NCBI GenBank assembly: GCA_037157565.1
Contig: JAZHRO010000013.1
Coordinates: 38,630,501-38,694,500, forward strand
Reading direction: 5' to 3'
DNA length: 64,000 nt
From: Thalassia testudinum
Lineage: Eukaryota; Streptophyta; Magnoliopsida; Alismatales; Hydrocharitaceae
The stretch's first letter is position 1. The number at the start of each line of letters is the position of its first letter. Below the pieces are notes generated by a model. That model was given only the letters and a program-made list of their open reading frames with translations. It was not told the origin of the DNA and ran no database searches. This document shows positions 10,966-22,364 of this stretch, piece by piece. Made by a program: the position numbers and the translations under genes.

Positions 10966-13900
10966 GAGGAGGGTGGATGATTGACTCTGATGCATCATAG
11001 CATCTATGCGGTGATCAGACCTATTTCCGTTCGTTATAATATGTTCCCTCAGGGAGGACTGTACAGGTGGCGGATGGCAGATGTGCCCTAGTTAGGGGTA
11101 AGGGGGAGGTGTCTGTGACCCCTAGTTTGCAGCTGTCTGGCGCGTTACATGTGCCAGAACTCTTGCTTAGTATGTTGCCCGTGAGCAGAATCACAAAGGA
11201 TCTCAACAACAGAGTGATCTTCGCTGATGTGGGATGCGTTGTTCAGGATAAGCTCACCAGGAGGATTGTTGTCAGAGGTATAGAGGAGAATGGCATCTAT
11301 CGCTTGGGACAGGAGCCATTCGTAGGAGCTACTCGATATGGTAGCGGGAGTGCTCTACAGTGGCATGTTCGTCTTGGCCACTTGTCTCTGGATCGCCTCA
11401 GGAGAGTAATACCACATATTTCCCCAGCTGCTACCATACAGTGTGATGTTTACCAATTGGGTAAGCACCACCGATCATCTTTTCCGACTAACACCTCTAT
11501 TGGATCTTCAACATTATTTCAGCTGCTTCATATAGACGTATGGGGATTGAGCAGGGTCCTAGACTGGATGGGACATCGATACTACCTAGTTGTTGTAGAT
11601 GATTTCTCTAGAGCAGCGTTTTAAATGCCGTCGGCAAGAACATTTTTGGAAGGGGGCTTGCCGACATGGATAAGATACTGAAATGCAAGGATGCTAGCAG
11701 CATCCCGACAATATTGTCGACATGCTGCCAGATTTCGACGATTTAAGGGAGAAAGTAGTTGCTGGTTGTGGAATTTGGAGCTGCTGTAGGCAGGAATGCG
11801 CTACAGTTAACACACATACACGAATTTACACGAATTTTGGGATCTGATATATCCTTTCTTGAGTTGTTGAAACCTTAGGTACAGTCACAATGAAATACTT
11901 TTATGTTACACAATTAGTATTTTTTAAAATTAATATCATTTTGACTATTTATGTGATTTTTTGTTAGCATGTTGTCGGTATGCCCTCGGCATTTCCACAG
12001 AGTACCCTCGACATACCCATCGGTATGGCCATCGAAAAACAGGCGTTTCCACGATGTGCCCTCGATATGCCCACAAAATACACACTTAGGATTTCATCGG
12101 CATGACGTCGAAATCGGCATTTCGATCCTTACTCTAGAGTAGCTTGGGTGTTCTTGTTGAAGAATAAGGCAGAGGTTGGAGGATGCATAGAGACTCATCT
12201 TCTGGAGATCAGTACACAATATTCAGCTACAGTGAAAATGCTGTGGACCAATAACGCCCTTGAGTTCTGCACTACCAGACTTAAGGAGTTCTACAGGACC
12301 TGTGGGATTGTCCACCAGACCATCTGTTCTCACACTTCGCAACAGAACAAGATCGCAGAGCGCAAGCACAGGCACTTATTAGATGTTGCCCGTACCCTTT
12401 TCATTCATCACAATGTACTGCAGAGATATTGAGGGGATGCGGTTCTGACAGCGGCTTACCTCATCAACAGGATGCCTAGCTCAGTTCTTCACGAGCAGAC
12501 ATCGATTCTTCTTCTGCATCTAAATGGTGAGTTATTCCATATGCCTCCCAGGACTTTTGGATGTGTTGCTTTTGTCCACGTGCCATCACTTGGTCATGAC
12601 AAGCTGGCTCGTGCTGTCAAGTGTGTACTTTTAGGATACTCCAAGATACAGAAAGGGTACCGTTGCTATGATCCTCTGTAGAACAGACATTATGTTAGTG
12701 TTGATGTGACTTTCTATGAGAATACACCATATTTGTCAGCTGTTGAACAGATGAGCTTTTGCGACGATGCTGACTTTCTTCCCTTGCCTATTCCATTTGC
12801 AGAGACTCATGTGTTTGCTCCTCAGTCTATATCACCAACTATTGGACAAATGAGCTCCTCCTCCTTGAATGACTTTAAGAGATTGCATGGGTCATTGCAT
12901 ACCTATCACAAGCCTCACATGACATTTCAGGGGCCTCCCCCTCATCAGTAGATGATGGTTCACAGGCAGTTGAGATTGTACCTGACGCTAGTGACAGTTT
13001 AGTTCGTCCTGATCCTCCTGATGGTGTTGATCATGATAGTGGTGAAATGTTTTCTAATGATGAACAGATAGGAGTCCCGAATGATTCTGATCCTCTTATT
13101 GCTATTAGGAAGGCACACCGCAGCTGTGCTCACTACCGCGTGCCTGATCAGGCTTTTGTGGCCAATCTAGGCAAATCGTTTGGCAGACTTGTTACGACTT
13201 TGTCAATGGTACAGGTTCCTAGTACTTACTAGTAAGCCATTTTTGATCCAAAATGACATCAGGCTATGGAGAAAGAGATGGCTGCCCTATGCTCCAGGCA
13301 GACATGGGACGTTGTGTTGCCTCCCTCTGGTGCTTGGATAGTTGGGTGTTGCTAGGTGTTTTCTGCAAAGTACAATTCAGATGGCACTATCTCCAAATAC
13401 AATGCCAGACTTGTTGCAAAGGGGTTCACCAAGACATATTGGGTAGATTTCTTTGACACTTCTCCCGTGGCACAGTTGCGATCTATGGATTGAAGCAAAG
13501 TCCAAGGGCTTGGTCCCAGAAGTTATTAGAGGAGCTCTAGCAGGTTGGTCTGACTCGTTCTACTTTAGATCACTCCTTATCTGAAGATTGATAGAGGGAC
13601 TGTGGCGCTCCTAGTATATGTTGATGAACTTATCATTACTAGGGATGACAGAGATGGGATAGATGAAGTCAAGAGGCATCTATTAGAAAAGTTTGTCATG
13701 AAGGATCAAGGCCAACTAAGGTATTTCTTGGGCATTGAGGTTGCACCTGGCAAGGATAGAGTAGTACTCTCGTAGAGGAAGTATGCTCTTGACCTTCTTT
13801 AGGAGACTAGCATGTTAGCAGCTAAGCCAGCAAATATTCCCATGGATCCCAAGGCCCATTTATATGATGAGGAATCTGAGGCGGTTGATAGTAGGACTTA

Positions 13901-14464
13901 CAGGCAGTTGGTAGGTAAGCTCCTTTACCTCACCATCACTCATCCAGACTTGTCTTTATCTGTTGGGAGGCTTAGTTAGTTTATGGATAAGCCAATGAGG
14001 AAACACTGGGAAGCTGTAATGCAGGTGCTTAAGCATGTGAAGAAAGCACCAGGATGAAGGTTATTATTCCGTAAGGGAACACCCATGGGGATTGTAGCAT
14101 ACTTTGATGCTGATTATTTTGGTTATACTGGGGACCGAAAATCTACCACAGGTTTTTACACCTTTGTTGCGGAGAATCTGGTTACATAGAGCAAGAAGCA
14201 AGCAGTTGTATATAGATCCAATGTAGAGTCAGAGTATAAGGCCATGGCTCAGACAGCCGCTGAGATGGTCGAGGTGAAGTCAGTTCTGTCATATCTTCAA
14301 GTTCCTCTGGATGGCCCTATGGAGATGTGGTGTGACAACAACGCAACAAACTACATTGCCAATAATCCTATGTTCCACGAGAGGACAAAACACGTAGAAA
14401 TTGACTACCACTACACTCGGGACCTTATTCAACGTGGGATGTTACATACCATGAGTCACTTCTG
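10966..14464 (+). pseudogene. Cop-D pol remnant with mutated catalytic sites
   Basis: A protease trace GGWMIDSDAS (DSGAS expected, G to D) lies near 10970. GAG-pre-integrase and integrase zinc regions are in the long frame 11067-11624 (LQWHVRLGHLS, CDVYQLGKHH; one Cys lost). The integrase core VVVDDFSRA is split by MITE-M copy 2 and continues at 12140 (AWVFLLKNKAEV, with WTNNALEF in place of the usual D, and AERKHRHLLDVAR). A reverse transcriptase deletion joins TSPVAQLRS to GLKQSPRAW near 13480. The catalytic box is YVDE at 13617-13628 where YVDD is expected. RNase H runs from about 14095 (YFDADYFGYTGDRKSTTGFY) to 14464. It cannot be active. Confidence 0.88.
11614..12131 (+). mobile_element. 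MITE-M copy 2 in the Cop-D integrase
   Basis: This 518-bp insert is flanked by the 8-bp direct repeat CTCTAGAG (11606-11613 and 12132-12139). It starts agcgttttaaatgccgtcggc and ends in cggcatttcgatcctta. It is the opposite-orientation relative of the MITE at 1812-2128 and shares long stretches with its reverse complement, but is about 200 bp longer. The Cop-D integrase frame resumes right after it. The TSD is itself a palindrome, so its true length (8 or 9) is uncertain. Confidence 0.75.
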
Positions 14465-14572
14465 AGGAGCAGGCGGTAGATGTTTTCACAAAACCCCTAG
14501 TGAGATTTACCTTTGAGGCGTGCTATTCCAAGCTGAGCATGATTGATATTCATGCTCCAACTTGAGAGAGAG

Positions 14573-14716
14573 TGTTAGACGATTATTTGTAGTGTTGTAG
14601 TAGCACTGTGCATTTCTTTTATTCATTGTGGACCATGTTATTTTTCCCACACCTCTCCTCTTTATAAAGAGGTGTAGGGCTCTCATAATGATTATAACTG
14701 ATTTTATTCTCCTACT
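14573..14716 (+). repeat. Cop-D 3' LTR
   Basis: This LTR starts TGTTAGACGATT after the polypurine tract and ends CTCCTACT. It differs from the 5' LTR by a scatter of substitutions and small indels. Confidence 0.85.
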
Positions 14717-14868
14717 AGGATCCAGTGCATTAATTGTGGGAAGATTGATCATACTAAGGAAACGTGATAGATTAAACATCGGAAGCCTATTACTGCACAT
14801 CAGACGATTGCCACACTTGACACAGTACCTGATAATTCCATAATTTTACATCCTAATATGTCTACTTA
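14717..14868 (+). pseudogene. Cop-C gag zinc knuckle
   Basis: Immediately after the Cop-D 3' LTR the frame reads CINCGKIDHTKETC. This is a perfect C-x2-C-x4-H-x4-C nucleocapsid knuckle and continues the Cop-C gag interrupted at 10162. It is followed by a short linker and then the next insertion at about 14869. Confidence 0.8.
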
Positions 14869-16465
14869 ATGAAGGATCGCATGCATGGAGCGTGGAGACT
14901 CGCTTAGGCATGGAAAATTAGTCCACGTGGGATTGTCCACGTGAAGAACAGGGAGAGAGGAGCAACAGCCACCTACTGCAATGGTGGTGGGTCGATTGCC
15001 TAAGGTGGTCGGTTGATCTAGTGACAAGGGGGCCAGCTGCTATGTTTGAGAAGAGAGAGAGGAGAGGAGTTAAGGAATAGGAAGTATTATTAGCAAACTT
15101 AAAAAATAAATATAAGAGGAAGACTTTCTTTATAGAAGAGAGAACATATCCTCTAAACTTGAAAACAACTCAATCAAATCAAATCTAAAACAAAAAATAA
15201 CAAATCACAAAACAACTTCGTAAAACAACTCTTTCCAAAATCCACTAAACAAAAATACTAAAACTTGGAACCTAAGACACCAAAACCAGGACGCTTGGTC
15301 CAATTTGCCCTTAGACCTGATGGGCCCACTGCTGCCATGTGGCAGTCCCACGTGGCCTCTTTATTCCTAACAATAACAAAGTATATTTAGGTTATAAGCA
15401 TTGCATCTTAATCATCCTAAGCATATTAGGCTCATGCATGCATTTGTACATAATTTATGTATATTATAATAATCCTAATTTAATATAGGAATAAATGTGG
15501 GAATATGAATTAGAAGATAGGAGCTCCAATAATACAAAAGGATTTCAAGCACCAAGGAAATTCACATTATTCTTTAAGAGGCAAGCATAGAAAAAGAACC
15601 ATTCCAAAAGGTGAAGGAACATCACCTTAATGTGCACCTACATTTCCTAAGTTCCCATCCTTACATCTAAGTTCCCTCTCCATCACAATTTAATTCTAAG
15701 AGGCTTTCGACATGAGTGCAAAATTCACGTGGGACCACACCAACTCACCCTTACGTAAACTCCCCATGCATCACTTCATGTCGATATTTGTTCTCCTTAT
15801 AAATTAATTCCCCAACACAATCCCACTGATGTCCCCTTTACTCCCCTCAATGCCAGCCATCCCTTAACATGCGACTCCAACCATGCACGTCAGTCCCTTC
15901 CCTCAAGCCCATGTTCATGCACGCCAACATCTAGCGCAAATTCTCCCTCACGTTTAACCCCTCCCATGTGGCAATCTCGTCTCCCATACACCTCTATAAC
16001 CCACACATCCATGCATTAGGAGGAGGCATCTTCCACACACACCTATCCTCCATTCTTTCTCCTCTCCAAGCTTTCCTACTCCGTGTCTTCTTCCATTCCC
16101 TTCCCTCCACTTCCTCCTACCACCTCCACACTACCTTGGGGGGCTTCTCTCTTTCTCAACCTTGCTCCACCTCTTCTCTTGATCTCAGCTCTCTTCCACC
16201 CTCCTTCAACTCCGACAACAACTCTAACGACTCCACATCCTTTCTCATCTACTTTATTCTGATGACATCGTTCCTCCACTTCGATGCACTCCACCTTCTC
16301 CCGCATCTCATCATCCTCGTGCCCACATTTTGCCTCCCTACGAACGACCCTGGACTCACATCCACATCTTATATATTGTATTTGGTACTAATTTTTGCAA
16401 GCTACGATGACGAGTTTTCAATCTTTTATAAATTGCAAATTTTCTCTTATCAGACTACTTCCATC
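14869..16465. other. Unidentified insertion in Cop-C (LTR-like)
   Basis: Cop-C coding stops near 14868 and resumes near 16466. Similar words flank the insert (tctactt on the left, gactactt on the right). Positions ~14990-15372 read on the minus strand like a TRIM-1/TRIM-2 LTR (starting TGTTAGGAATAAAGAGG, with ccacgtgg words). The rest (15373-16465) has a TATA-like ttataaattaa at about 15798 and a C/T-rich open frame of 170 codons (15968-16480). That frame has no recognisable domain and runs into Cop-C. A solo LTR hit by a second LTR would fit. No function is claimed. Confidence 0.45.
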
Positions 16466-17547
16466 ATAAGGGCTAAGTAAGATGACTTGATATAGAGGCT
16501 TAACCGGAATGGATTCACTGTCACCCCTAATCAAGCAAACTCAAGTTCACCTCCAAAGGGTTTCTGACACAACTTTAGCTTGGCCATTAGGAACCTCCTT
16601 AGCTTGTGCTACCTATGAGTCCACTTCGAGAGAGACAGATTGGCTAGTCAATGTTGGCGCATCCTGTCACATGTGGAGATGCATGCCAATTCTCCAAGTT
16701 GAAGCCTGATTCTTCAGGTTGTACCATTTTGGTTGCCAAAAACTAACCTTCCCCTATCACTGGTCAAGGGGAGGTGCGGATTCCATCCTATTTACAACTA
16801 GCGAACATCTTATTTGCACCTAATTTCCTTTAAGCTTGCTTTTGTTATCAAAATTACGAAGGAATTGAACTTCAGAGTGATATTTGATACCTTATCACTT
16901 ATTCTTCAGGACATAAGGTGATTTGTTGTGGCTATAAGGAAGTGTCTATCGTCTCCTGTAGATGACATATGTCGAACATGCTTTGTTACTTCAAGAGGTG
17001 CTTCCAGCCACTTGTGGCATCTTCGCTTTGGCCATCTTCCTCTACTTAAATTGCAGCACGTGATCCCTCAGATGTCCTACTGCCACTTCTCATTGTGAAG
17101 CCTACCAACTGGGAAAACATCACCGAAGTTCCTTTCCCAGGCAGCCGACTAGGAGTTCTAAGTCTATCTTTTAGCTAATATATGTTGATATTTGGGGTCC
17201 AAGCCATACTCCTAATTGTTCAGGGCACAAGTTTTACTTAGTTACTATTGATGATTTTTCTTGTGTGTCTTGGGTTTTTTTGCTGAAGTCAAAATCTCAA
17301 GCTAGTGATGTTATCAAGAGTTTTCTAATTAAAATAAAAACACAATTTGGTGTTGATGTGAAATTATCGATCTAATAATGCTTTAGAGTTTTGTACTTAA
17401 TTTCTTTAGTTGTTTTTCAAGAAGCGTGATATTCTTCACTAAAGTAGTTGTCCATAAACATCAAAACAAAATGGTATTGCCAAAAGGAAACATCATCATA
17501 TTATCCTTAATGTTGCTCAAACTATCCTTGCTCAAAATAATGTCCCT
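16466..17547 (+). pseudogene. Cop-C protease to integrase, truncated
   Basis: The protease trace is TDWLVNVGASCHMW at 16640-16680 (DSGAS expected, N-V-G here). GAG-pre-integrase LWHLRFGHLPLLKL is near 17010 and a decayed zinc part with YQLGKHH-like residues near 17110. The integrase core is near 17240 (TIDDFSCVSWVFLLKSK). Reading stops at about 17547, where an S-family LTR begins inside the integrase. Multiple frameshifts and stops are present. Confidence 0.8.
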
Positions 17548-18092
17548 TATTGGTGTATAAGTACTAATATATTTGATTTTGATGATAACAAAAAATATAT
17601 AGCTTTGTTATTCTTCACTAAAATATTATTTTTGGAAAACTAACATTTTAGGTTCAAGGATTGAAGTAGCAACAAAAAGCAAGGAAAGAAGGGAGACTAT
17701 GGATCAAAGAGACTTAAGTTGAACAAGAAGAAGAAAGAAGATAGAAAAGTTAAAAAATTAGATTGTTGTTTTTGTATTTTCAATTGATATATTTTCATTT
17801 TCTTATTTTAGACTTCATGTAAAAAAGCTCAAGTGTGATAACCTAGTCCTAAGTAATACATACATAACCTTAGGACACTTAGATAATCTTTAGACTTAGA
17901 AAGAAAATCAAAACAAAAACATTACGCAATAATCGGACGTCTAATCCTACTTTTAGACATTCGAAAACTCATTATTAGCCAATTGACCTTTCCACCAGAC
18001 ATCTCTTGTACTGACCATTGGCAACCCAACGTTCAACTTAAGTTATCAGACGACCAACATCACTATCAGATGTCCTATACACTTACTAGTTG
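17548..18092 (+). mobile_element. S-LTR-4: truncated LTR of family S
   Basis: From about 17548 the sequence follows the start of the S LTRs (attggtg... then ttgatgataacaaaaa). Further in it carries the family's repeated gacgtct-like words (ggacgtctaatcc, agacatctc, cagatgtcc). It stops at about 18092, far short of ~1.7 kb, where the TRIM-1 LTR remnant begins. A deletion has fused the two. Confidence 0.65.
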
Positions 18093-19535
18093 ACATGCAG
18101 CACTGCCACGTGGCCCACCAACTGTTGTTGCCACATGACATTGTCACGTGGCTTTATTCCACGCTAACACACCCCCTTAAGTCAAAGCTAGAGAGGGTGA
18201 ATACTTGCATGCTTTTTTTCCTTCTTTTTTGAACTTTGTGAGACTATCTGCATCTATGTATACTCTCAGATCTTCTTTGACATATCTTCTGGTGCAACTG
18301 CGAGTCTCTTGGAACCTCAGTGAAATTGCACTAGAGGGAGGGTGAATACTGAATTTAAAAAATAATTGCAAAATAAAATTCAATCACAAAAATGGAGGCA
18401 CAAGACTTTTTAGGTGGAAACTCAAATCGAGTAAAAATCACTACCTACGCCAATCCCTTGCCTTAAGACTTACGATTACAAAGTGATCAATCCACTAACC
18501 ACACTACAACTAGGGTGGTGTACCTCAATTACAAATACCACCTCCGATCCCTAAATAGAGATTTCTCCCTTCACAATGAAGAGACGAGGATCCGATATGC
18601 CGGATACCCAGCTACAACATGTAAAATGAAAATAAAATGCACCCTACTAAGCATCCCAAATATATGTATAATCAATTTAACTACTAAGGGTGAAAGAAAC
18701 TCCCTGAAGAAGAGATTGTGAAGCACAATGGGAGTGATGATTTGCCCTAAACAGAGTAAATACACAACACAAGGGCAATGAAGGCTATGGAGCAAGTGAG
18801 CAAGTGATTTTCTAAGTGACTTGTATCTCCAAAGGTTGTATTATGCCTAAGAGTGCTTATGTTGTATTTATAGGCAAGCTTAGAACCTTCAAGAAGACTT
18901 AGGAGATGGCTCCTAGCCGTTGGAAGTAAGTCTTAAGAAATTGGATAGAAATCCAACTCAAATCATGATAATTATGATTCTAATAGCATTATCAGACATC
19001 TGATATTTGACGTCCAAAATTATAATTTTGGATGTCTGATTTAAAGAGTAGAGTTACTGTTTTCATTGGATCGAAACAAGGTTCTAGGCCAGATGTCTGG
19101 GGTGCTATTTTAAGACGTCTGGCCAAAAAATTGGACATCTAATTTTGTGTGGATTTGTTCCTATTTTGATTAGATCTAAACAGGGTTTTAGATTTTAAGG
19201 CTCAGACGTCATTGTGGACGTTTATCCAATAACCTAGACGTCTCGAAAGTGATTAAAATCCTACCTTGGGAATCAAAAAAGTGAGATTTACTTTCTAACA
19301 AATCTTCGCCAAGGATAGGACTAACGGTCCAATATTGGACGTCTAGAGACATGTCCAGACGTCTAAAAGTATATTTAACCGTTGGACTTAAAGAATGATA
19401 AAGAAAATTTTAAGCGGGGTTCAACAGTTGGTTTAAAGGACATTTGACTCATATTGGACACCTAAGTAAGCCTATAGATGTCTAATTAAAGGTTGCATCG
19501 ACTGGAACCAAAATATTTAGAATGCAAAGGCAAGT

Positions 19536-21191
19536 TGATATGCATATATCTAAATAGCAAAAAATGTCTATTAATGCATGCTCTTAGTGTCATATTAACA
19601 TACATTGCAAATATTGCATAACATGCATAATCATGCATTTAGGTCAAGTTGTATAAATTGTATAGTAATTGTTTTCTTTTATGGTTAGGGACAGGACGAC
19701 TTTTAATTGGGACCTCGAATCGAAGATCCAACTGTACGGATCTGATCAGGGCGACGATTGGAGTTCAACGACTCGAAGTTCACCTTGATCGGACATCTGT
19801 AGCACCAGATAGAGACCGAGGAAGTCTAAAGATCAAGGGCCAAAATGGTGCCAATCCGCACTTCAGACGACAAATCCGACCGCACAGATGGGTTCAGATC
19901 GATGATCGCAGCCTAATGGCGCGAAAATCGATCAAATCTAACATCTGTAGCACTATCTACAACACTAGAAGATGGACAGCCAAGATGACATCATGTGACA
20001 CCATCACGTGACACCATCACAGCCGCCCAAATCAGCCGCAGCACTGCTCCCCATTTTCTGAAGTCACGGCAAGGCGTGAAGCGAGCACGCGTAATGAGTA
20101 ACCACGACAAAGCAATGCCGCAACACAGCAATTGAGCGACATTGCACGAGCGCGCGACATGCGTTCGACTCGCCATCCACGGTGTGTGGGTGAGTAATCG
20201 CAATCGTGCGATCGACTGCGGGAGGCTTGGATCAACCAATAGCATGCACGTGCTATCTGACGCACAACGCACATGCCCGATTGCACGCGGACGCGTAGAG
20301 AAGGCATAGACAAAGGCGCACGCGAGGAGAAATCTGAGTCGTTCGATCGCGTGATCGGACGGCTAAGATTTGAAGAACGTGAGCGGGCATTTTAAGCGAG
20401 GAAGGCGGGGAGGCGCGCGCAGCACGCGCACGTCGACCACGATAAAAATCCGTCACTAAAGACTTGATATTAATGTTTTAAGCTTAAAATGACAAATTTG
20501 CCCTCAATTCCTACAACTATAAAAGGAGACCCGACCTCTACTTCATCTCTTCCTTCACCTCTCTCCCTCTCCAAAGTTTAAGAAAAGCTTGTCCCACACC
20601 TGGGATGCTATTCTAGAGCTAAATTCCAATTTTCTCATCCCCATTCTGGAAGTAGATCCTGTGACGACGACAACGTGCTACCTCGTTCCCGCTTCTTCTA
20701 GCTTCGTCCTCCTTCCCGCTCCATCCCCCATCTTCCAGGCATCGTCTTGTCCGGCTCGTCCTCCAAGTAGTCGTCGAGGAAGATAACCTCTCTCTATCTT
20801 CTCTTTTACTGCTTTCTAAAATAGATTTCCTGCTCTATAATATAGATTTCCGGCTTTCTACTGTAATGGATAGTTGTAATTGTAATTAACATCAACTTTT
20901 GATAATAAATTTCATGTTTATTCTATCTCTCTTTTGTCTTTATTTGTAATATTCTCTCTGCCTTCTATTCTTTATTCTTTAAGTAGATAGTTTATATTTA
21001 ATTTGACTACCTAATCTGCTTCGTGACAATTAAACAAACACGATTCTAAATCGAACGTATGCCTCCCTATGTTCGACCTGGAATTCTTAGAATTTCGATA
21101 TAAATTTATCCGTTGACAGATTTCTTTGCAAATCGAACTGCTACGAGTTTTTCAAAACCAACTTCGATCATGTAGTTTTCCATATTCAACA
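19536..21191 (+). repeat. Ath-A 5' LTR
   Basis: This 1656-bp LTR contains a GC-rich block rich in gcgc words (about 20040-20440) and a TATA box TATAAAA at 20518-20524. It ends TTCAACA before the primer site. Confidence 0.88.
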
Positions 21192-21194
21192 TTT

Positions 21195-21212
21195 TGGCAC
21201 CGTTGCAGGGGA
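21195..21212 (+). other. Ath-A primer-binding site
   Basis: TGGCACCGTTGCAGGGGA is a two-base variant of the Athila/Tat-type site TGGCGCCGTTGCCGGGGA, which is complementary to tRNA-Asp. It lies four bases after the LTR end. Confidence 0.85.
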
Positions 21213-22364
21213 GGCAACATTCTTTCATTTTTCCCATTTTCCCGCCTTATCTTTTACCTCACTTTTCTCTTCTTTTATTGTGATTGCAAGTACTCTCACG
21301 AGGCGAGCAAAATTAGTAGATTGAAGTAAAGTGTTGTTGAAGGGTTTGTAAGTTTACCCCCACCTTCCCACCCACTAGATTTCATTCCATCACCTAATAA
21401 CACAAACCCTAATTAACCTAGAAGCCTGTATAAAATCTAAAGTTAGTTTTGATTGTTTGTTTGACACCTACACCCATCTCACCTTCCACATATAAAAGAA
21501 AAATTTCAAAAAAATCTCTCACTAAGGTACACAACCTCTTCTAATTTTCAAACTCAACCGGTGAACTAATCTTTGGAACCGGTACACACACTCCAACACA
21601 TAATTGAGTAAAAATCAAATTAGATAATCATTTGTGTGCCTAACTAAATGGTGCATCAGGCCAATTGTCTGAGTTGTTTGGGCCGCACCACTTCAACTAA
21701 AATCAACTCATCAAGTAGCTGCCACATAGGTTCAACTTTTAGAGATTTACCAGGCACTTCACATTCTTTTAAGTTTCAAAGGAAAACATCATCACCTGTA
21801 CTTTCAAAACCTGGTGTGTCAACTGAACTTGATTGAATACACTTAAAGTTGAATCATAAAATCTACTAAGCAAGATTTAAAACTTAAAATTCACCGCATC
21901 CAAAAATAATCTTGCTTGGAAACCACTAGTGCATGCGCACACATATCAATCAATCATTAAGGGCACAACTCAGATAAAGGGCCCACCACAATCCAAAGCA
22001 CATTCAAACCTAATCTTAATTAAAACAGAGTAGACGTTGGCCTTAAGGATTGGACTCATTCTTCGGAACCCAGATCGGGATTATTTTCGATTAGTTTGTT
22101 TCTACTGTTCAATCTGATGTCTAGCTAGGGGAGCAGAATCAAACGATCGCGGCTGAGAGATACAATAAGAACCTGAGGCGCAAGTCAAAGGAAGAACCTT
22201 CTCCCCAGTCCCTCCCTCTAACTGGTTGGATTGACCGAAAAGAAGTAGATCAAATCGATTCTTTATCTCAAGATGGGTTTTGGGAGTCTATAGGTCTTTA
22301 GACTAGTCCATCTAAGGACATGTTTGTTTGTATTGCAGGGCACCTTTCTTCCTCCCATTCTGTC

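Larger units (their letters stand above)
10163..14716 (+). mobile_element. Cop-D: Ty1/copia element nested in Cop-C gag
   Basis: The two LTRs (10163-10305 and 14573-14716) are near-identical in layout, starting TGTTAGAC and ending CTCCTACT. The primer site TGGCATCAGAGC follows the first, and an AACTTGAGAGAGAG polypurine tract precedes the second. Without the 518-bp MITE the element is only ~4.0 kb and lacks a recognisable gag. It cuts Cop-C gag just before its zinc knuckle. I could not see a target-site duplication (flanks ttaaaac and aggatcc). Confidence 0.85.

Noticed and set aside
15968..16480. 170-codon open frame with hydrophobic stretches
   Set aside because: C/T-rich composition, runs into Cop-C sequence, no recognisable domain; regarded as part of an LTR-like insert.
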